A DNA stretch of 37,497 bases, taken from positions 1 to 37,497 of the forward strand of contig CAJTJB010000008.1 in assembly GCA_910576955.1 (NCBI GenBank), read 5' to 3'. The notes under the pieces were generated by a model. That model was not told where the DNA came from and ran no database searches. It saw nothing but the letters and a program-made list of their open reading frames with translations. Of this stretch, positions 32,878 through 37,497 are shown piece after piece (positions within the stretch are counted from its first letter, which is position 1; each line of letters starts with the position of its first letter). Source of the DNA: an uncultured Alphaproteobacteria bacterium (GTDB lineage: Bacteria; Pseudomonadota; Alphaproteobacteria; RF32; CAG-239). A program made the position numbers and the translations under genes.

Positions 32878-33987
32878 ATGTTCATCGCCATAACCACCCC
32901 GCAAAACCCGCTCCGCCTAGAAAACACCCTCCGCCCCTACAAACGCGGCGAAAAGCCCTTTACCCCCGAAGTCGCCACCCAAATCCTCCAATCCACGAAC
33001 CACAAAAAGAACATCTATGACACGCTCGAGCTTATCGCCTCCCTCCCCAAAGAAGAGCAAGCACAATATAAAGACATCATCCTTGCCGCATTCGACCATC
33101 GCGAACAACCAGCCGACAACCTCCTCCTCGGCAAAAAGCTTGCCGCCTCCAACGGTTTTGAATACGAGCTGAACGCTATCCTCACCCACGACCCGTTGCT
33201 GGATATGACAGACGGCGTCATTTATGCCTCCGCCCCGCATACCATCACGGCTTACATCAATGCCAAAGAAACGCCCGACCTTGCCGAATATCCGAAAGAC
33301 GCCACGCTGTATTGCACCAACAGCAAAGTGGAGTTATCCCACATGGACCTCGCAAAATTTGCCGCCCTTAAGTTCAAAGCGGGCGCAAATGTCCAAATGT
33401 TCAACTGTCAAAACTTCCCTGCGGATTTAGATTTTTCGACATGTAATGAGATAGATTTATCTTACACCGACCTCGCAGCGGTCAAAACGCTGAAATTCAA
33501 AGCGGGCTCTGAAGTCAATTTATACGGCTGCCAAAATCCTCCTGCGGATTTAGACGTTTCCATGTGCAGCAAAGCAAATTTAGGCAACATCGACTTTGCG
33601 CGGGTCAATTCCCTCAAGTTTAAAGAGGGCGCGGCGATAAAATTATACGGCAGTCAAAATCTCCCCGCGGATACAGATTTTTCGCCCTGCCAAAAAGTCT
33701 GTTTATTTAAAACCGACCTTTCTAATCTCAAATCGCTGAAATTTCGTGAGGGCGCAACAGTCGAACTGCTCAACTGCCAAAACCTCCCCGAGCATTTAGA
33801 TTTTTCGATGTGCAGCAAGGTCGATATCGAGATAAAAGATTTTTCCGCAATTACCTCTCTCAAATTCAAGAACCGCCAGCAGCAAGAGAACAGCCGCATC
33901 CAAATCCCCGAAGACTGGCAAGGGAACATCATCTACACCGACGACTTCCCCCTCCTCTCCCGCATAAACAGCATATTCACCCGCTAA
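32878..33987 (+). CDS. 41-residue-repeat beta-solenoid-like protein, copy 2
   Basis: The coding sequence is identical to the 28499-29608 gene (369 aa, same three full 41-residue repeats). Only the sequence before the start differs: AGGAG here lies 10 nt before the ATG, with CAACAACCAA between, and the leader is leader B. If real, it would be expressed from the same promoter type with a different 5' untranslated region. It may be a hybrid made by unequal crossing-over, or an assembly duplicate. Confidence 0.85.
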   Translation: MFIAITTPQNPLRLENTLRPYKRGEKPFTPEVATQILQSTNHKKNIYDTLELIASLPKEEQAQYKDIILAAFDHREQPADNLLLGKKLAASNGFEYELNAILTHDPLLDMTDGVIYASAPHTITAYINAKETPDLAEYPKDATLYCTNSKVELSHMDLAKFAALKFKAGANVQMFNCQNFPADLDFSTCNEIDLSYTDLAAVKTLKFKAGSEVNLYGCQNPPADLDVSMCSKANLGNIDFARVNSLKFKEGAAIKLYGSQNLPADTDFSPCQKVCLFKTDLSNLKSLKFREGATVELLNCQNLPEHLDFSMCSKVDIEIKDFSAITSLKFKNRQQQENSRIQIPEDWQGNIIYTDDFPLLSRINSIFTR

Positions 33988-34365
33988 CCATCATCCTTAT
34001 CCCCCTTTTGAGGGGCTCGCAGAGTCAAAAAAGCCCTAATACCTCCCCATCCCCTGCCCCCTTCCTCCAAGGGAAGGGGAAAACCCAACCGCAAACCTCC
34101 CCTCCCCCCTTGGCGGGGGAGGTAAGGGAGAGGGGGAAACAAACTATCCATATTTCCCCTCAAGGGAGAGGAACACACGAACAAAGCCCGTGCGTAGCGG
34201 TACATACTCTCACCCCACCGCAGTCCAAAGTAAGCCCCAACAAGTTGGGTGCCCGTGGCGCTGCCACCCCAACAAGTTGGGCGCTGCCACTGACCCGACC
34301 GACGTCAGGCTTCCCCCGTACGGGCAGTACCATTTGGGAACTCAATCGCAAAATTTACCCCTTGG
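33988..34365. repeat. Repeat-filled convergent region after copy 2
   Basis: Identical to 29609-29986: family A, D and C elements and no gene. Confidence 0.8.
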
Positions 34366-36774
34366 CTAATATTCCGTTCCCAGAGAGAACCCGCCCTCAT
34401 CACTCTCTTCATCGAGCATCGACACGCCGCCGTCACCGATAACGCGCTGATTGTCGCCGAAACGAAAATCAGGTTTCAGCGCCTCTTGAATAACCACACG
34501 GTCATCCAGCGTTGCAGGCTTTCCGGTCTTGGGGTTAATGCGCACAAAGCGAATGCCTTTCGGCACGCGAAATTCGAGATTTGGCTTATCCGCAAGTGCC
34601 TCTTTCATAAAATCATAGAAAATAGGCAACGCCGCCGCCGCGCCGGTTTCAATGCGCCCGAGGGTGCGCGGTTCGTCAAAGCCGACATAAATGCCGACCA
34701 CCATATCAGGCGAAAAGCCCATAAACCACGCGTCTTTGTTTTCATTGGTCGTACCTGTCTTGCCGGCAAGGTTTTTATGCAACGCCGCCAGCTTTGCCCC
34801 CGTCCCGCGAATAGCCACGCCCTGCAATATGGATACCATCTGATACGCCGTCAGCTCGTCCAAAACCTGCGCGCGGTCATCGGTAATCTCGGGCACCTCG
34901 GCTTTTTCGTCAAAATGCGCCGCCTTGCAGCCCACACAGTGGCTGTCATTGTTTTTATAAAGCCCCTTGCCATAGCGGTCTTGAATCTGCTCAATCAGAT
35001 ACGGTGAAACCTTTTTGCCACCGTTGACAAACACCGAATACGCAGTCGCCATATCAATCAGCCGCGTATCCGCCGCCCCCAAAGACATCGAGAGCAAATG
35101 CGGCAGATTGTCCATCACGCCCAAACGCTTTGCCATCTCCGACACGCGTTCCATCCCGATATCCTGCGCCAAGCGAACGGTCATCAGGTTTTTGGATTTT
35201 TCAATTCCCTGCCGCAACGTCGTCAGCCCTGAAAAGCCTTTGGAATAGTTTGAGGGTTTCCACAGCGGCAGCCCCGGTCCCTGATGCAGCACAAACGGCG
35301 CGTCCAAAATCAAATCCGTCGGCGAATAGCCCATCTCGAGCGCCGTCACATACACAAACGGCTTAAAGGTCGAGCCCGTCTGCCGATACGCCTGCGTAGC
35401 GCGGTTAAATTGGGATTTGTCAAACGAAAACCCGCCGACCATCGCCAAAATCTTGCCGTTATGCGGGCTCATCACCACCATCGCGCCCTCAACATCGGGC
35501 ACTTGGCGCAGCTGAAACTCGCCGTCTTTAATCTCTTCGGCATAGATAACATCGCCCTTGTTTAAGACGTCGGTAACTTTCTTCGGCGCCTCGCTCACAC
35601 GCTGGTCTTTCAGCGTCCGTCGCGCCCACGCAAGGCTTTTAAGGCTGATGATACCCTCTCTGCCGTCCATCGTTTCAATCGTTGCCTTATCCGCCGCCGC
35701 GCTCAACACAACCGCCTTTTTCCAGCTTTTCTCTGCCCCTTTCGGCAGCTCGATTTTGGCAAGCTCTTCTTTGTAGTTGCCGTTCAGGTCAACTTTCAGC
35801 CCCGTTTGACGATAGCCGTGCCGCCGGTCATAGTTGATAAGCCCTTGGCGAAAAACCTTGGTCGCGAGTTTTTGCAGCTCGGGGTCGATAGTCGTGCGCA
35901 CCATCAAGCCCCCCTCAAAAACGGCATCCTCGCCCAAACTTTTCGAGAGCAGCCGCCGCACTTCGTCGCTGAAATATTCGCCGTCTTCCAAATAGCCGAA
36001 TTTCCGTTCCGCGGTTTGCAAAGGTTTCTGCTTGGCAGCCTCTGCCTGCTCCTCGGTAATGTAACCGTCTTCCGCCATCCGCCCGATAACCCAGTTGCGC
36101 CGTGCGATTGCCGCGTCATAGCGTTTGTGCGGATTATAATTGTTCGGTCCTTTCGGAAGAGCCGCCAGATACGCCGCTTCTTCAATTGTCAGCTCGGAAA
36201 GCGCCTTATTGAAATAGTTAAGCGCCGCTGCCGCCACACCGTAAGCGCGGTTGCCGAGGTAAATTTCGTTTAAATAAAGCTCCAAAACGTGCTCTTTGGA
36301 ATACGCGCGGCTGATACGATACGCAAGCACTGCCTCTTTGATTTTGCGGGTTAAGGAACGCTCGGAAGAAAGCAAAAAGTTCTTTGCCACCTGCTGGGTA
36401 ATGGTAGACGCCCCAACCAGACGCTTGCCTGTTGCCGCATTTTTAAAGTTTGTCAACACCGCGCGGGTAATCCCCAAAAAGTCGATGCCGGGGTGCGAAT
36501 AAAAATGCTTATCCTCGGCGGCGATAAAAGCGTTTTTCACCAAATCGGGAATTTTATTTTCGGGCACGAAAATACGTTTTTCAACCGCATATTCCATCAA
36601 CACCTGACCGTCACCAGCATAAAGGCGCGTTGTCACGGGCGGCTCATAAGTTTCAAGTCTGGTATAATCCGGAATATCAAACCCGCTGCTTTTAAACCAA
36701 ATAAACACGCCCGCCAGTGCCGCCACGAGCAATAACAATCCCAAACTGATAAGGTTTAAAATGAGTTTATACAT
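34366..36774 (-). CDS. mrcA: Class A penicillin-binding protein (PBP1a), copy 2
   Basis: The 802-aa product is identical to that of 29987-32395, with GT51 and transpeptidase domains and all catalytic motifs intact (STFK, SKN, KTG). A perfectly identical second copy of a large essential-type envelope enzyme, with no silent changes seen, points to a very recent duplication or an assembly artefact rather than an old paralogue. Confidence 0.95.
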   Translation of the reverse strand: MYKLILNLISLGLLLLVAALAGVFIWFKSSGFDIPDYTRLETYEPPVTTRLYAGDGQVLMEYAVEKRIFVPENKIPDLVKNAFIAAEDKHFYSHPGIDFLGITRAVLTNFKNAATGKRLVGASTITQQVAKNFLLSSERSLTRKIKEAVLAYRISRAYSKEHVLELYLNEIYLGNRAYGVAAAALNYFNKALSELTIEEAAYLAALPKGPNNYNPHKRYDAAIARRNWVIGRMAEDGYITEEQAEAAKQKPLQTAERKFGYLEDGEYFSDEVRRLLSKSLGEDAVFEGGLMVRTTIDPELQKLATKVFRQGLINYDRRHGYRQTGLKVDLNGNYKEELAKIELPKGAEKSWKKAVVLSAAADKATIETMDGREGIISLKSLAWARRTLKDQRVSEAPKKVTDVLNKGDVIYAEEIKDGEFQLRQVPDVEGAMVVMSPHNGKILAMVGGFSFDKSQFNRATQAYRQTGSTFKPFVYVTALEMGYSPTDLILDAPFVLHQGPGLPLWKPSNYSKGFSGLTTLRQGIEKSKNLMTVRLAQDIGMERVSEMAKRLGVMDNLPHLLSMSLGAADTRLIDMATAYSVFVNGGKKVSPYLIEQIQDRYGKGLYKNNDSHCVGCKAAHFDEKAEVPEITDDRAQVLDELTAYQMVSILQGVAIRGTGAKLAALHKNLAGKTGTTNENKDAWFMGFSPDMVVGIYVGFDEPRTLGRIETGAAAALPIFYDFMKEALADKPNLEFRVPKGIRFVRINPKTGKPATLDDRVVIQEALKPDFRFGDNQRVIGDGGVSMLDEESDEGGFSLGTEY

Positions 36775-36815
36775 CAAACGCCCTCAAAAGAATAAAGTCC
36801 CAGAAAATCCTACTC

Positions 36816-36843
36816 AATATAGCCCCCGCCTCAAGATTCGCAA
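36816..36843 (-). promoter_or_regulatory. Predicted promoter of PBP1a copy 2
   Basis: Same TTGCGA, 16-base spacer and TATATT arrangement as at 32437-32464. Confidence 0.5.
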
Positions 36844-36904
36844 CCTCAATTTTAGCCTTATACCCATAATATTTAATCCCCACTTTTAACCCCTCCCCCT
36901 CCTC

Positions 36905-36933
36905 TTGACACCCGCCCCAAAACCTGCTATACT
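36905..36933 (+). promoter_or_regulatory. Promoter of the third repeat-protein copy
   Basis: TTGACA, 17-base spacer and TATACT, identical to 32526-32554. Confidence 0.85.
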
Positions 36934-36948
36934 ACCCCCAACAACACC

Positions 36949-37239
36949 TCATCCTTGCCACCCCTCCCCCCAGCGCGGGGGAGGTAAGGAGGATGGGGAC
37001 AACAAACCATCCTTATCTCTCCTCCCCCCTTGGCGGGGGAGGTAAGGGAGAGGGTGAAACCAACAAAACATCCTTATACCTCCCCTTCCCACGGCGGAAG
37101 GGGTAAGGGAGATGGGGACAATAACTCATCCTTATCTCTCCTCCCCCTTGAGGGGGGAGGTAAGGGAGAGGGTGACAATATAAAGCAACTTTAACGCGTC
37201 ATTGCGAGGCTTGCCCGCAAGCCGTGGCAATCTCAACCA
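36949..37239 (+). repeat. Leader B, second occurrence
   Basis: Identical to the mosaic at 32570-32860: four family A-type blocks and one family B element. Confidence 0.8.
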
Positions 37240-37256
37240 ACAGGAGCAACAACCAA

Positions 37257-37497
37257 ATGTTCATCGCCATAACCACCCCGCAAAACCCGCTCCGCCTAGA
37301 AAACACCCTCCGCCCCTACAAACGCGGCGAAAAGCCCTTTACCCCCGAAGTCGCCACCCAAATCCTCCAATCCACGAACCACAAAAAGAACATCTATGAC
37401 ACGCTCGAGCTTATCGCCTCCCTCCCCAAAGAAGAGCAAGCACAATATAAAGACATCATCCTTGCCGCATTCGACCATCGCGAACAACCAGCCGACA
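37257..37497 (+). CDS. 41-residue-repeat protein, copy 3, cut by the window end
   Basis: The first 80 codons match copies 1 and 2 exactly, after which the window ends, before any of the 41-residue repeats. It is therefore not possible to say whether this copy continues like the others or diverges. It has leader B, as copy 2 does. Confidence 0.85.
   Translation, partial: MFIAITTPQNPLRLENTLRPYKRGEKPFTPEVATQILQSTNHKKNIYDTLELIASLPKEEQAQYKDIILAAFDHREQPAD

Larger units (their letters stand above)
28496..37497. repeat. 4379-bp tandem repeat: two full units and the start of a third
   Basis: 28496-32874 is repeated at 32875-37253 and again from 37254 to the window end. Line-by-line inspection shows no difference between units 1 and 2, including their non-coding repeats. 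Each unit carries a 41-residue-repeat gene (plus), a PBP gene (minus) and the leader of the next copy. The left junction is 3 nt before the first ATG, where leader A gives way to sequence shared with later copies. Confidence 0.95.

Noticed and set aside
28496..37497. Tandem unit as a transposon or integrated plasmid
   Set aside because: No transposase, integrase or replication gene and no terminal inverted repeats; the junctions lie inside a gene leader.

Overview
The window looks like a chromosomal segment of an uncultured, probably gut- or host-associated alphaproteobacterium. Three things suggest this: the ftsE-ftsX-YdcF-plsC gene order with a divergent MJ0042-type zinc-ribbon gene, the yqeY-dnaG-rpoD neighbourhood, and heavy seeding with short GC-rich palindromic repeats. 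The taxonomic placement is inference from gene order and protein style; there is no rRNA or tRNA gene in the window to test it.

Layout. 1-8500 (minus strand): ftsE, ftsX, a small secreted or anchored protein, a polytopic GT2 glycosyltransferase, a protein in which a WbsX/GH99-like domain sits inside a YdcF-type (DUF218) protein, a second polytopic GT2 glycosyltransferase, plsC and a DUF559 nuclease-like gene. 8500-12300 (plus): zinc-ribbon membrane protein, yqeY, and dnaG carrying an in-frame block of genomic repeats. 12300-15000 (minus): rpoD, facing dnaG. 15300-15660: AT-rich candidate small-RNA unit. 15869-21100 (minus): a two-gene operon for a giant type IV prepilin-like protein (1439 aa) and a 293-aa partner. 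21400-26900: HxlR regulator, prfB with a programmed +1 frameshift, an AmpD-type amidase, a helical-repeat protein and a small membrane protein. 27081-28097: an Asd-family protein lacking its catalytic residues. 28496-37497: an exact 4379-bp unit (41-residue-repeat protein gene plus a class A PBP gene), present twice in full and starting a third time at the window end.

Functional theme. Many genes act on the envelope and division: FtsEX, PlsC, PBP1a, amidase, surface glycan enzymes and the pilin-like protein. The most unusual locus is 1311-6691. There the conserved alphaproteobacterial ftsEX-ydcF-plsC block has gained two membrane glycosyltransferases and a WbsX domain spliced into YdcF. A 24-bp direct repeat flanks one glycosyltransferase gene, and a 203-bp identical core is shared by the two.

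Repeats. Four families recur: (A) GC-rich elements of the cctcccccttgaggggggagg type; (B) tcattgcgag...gcaatctc elements; (C) long imperfect palindromes of about 110-155 bp sitting at stop codons of plsC, ftsE, rpoD, prfB and the PBP genes and between yqeY and dnaG; (D) short cccaacaagttgggcg hairpins. They fill nearly all long intergenic stretches. All calls were made by eye; none was checked against a database.
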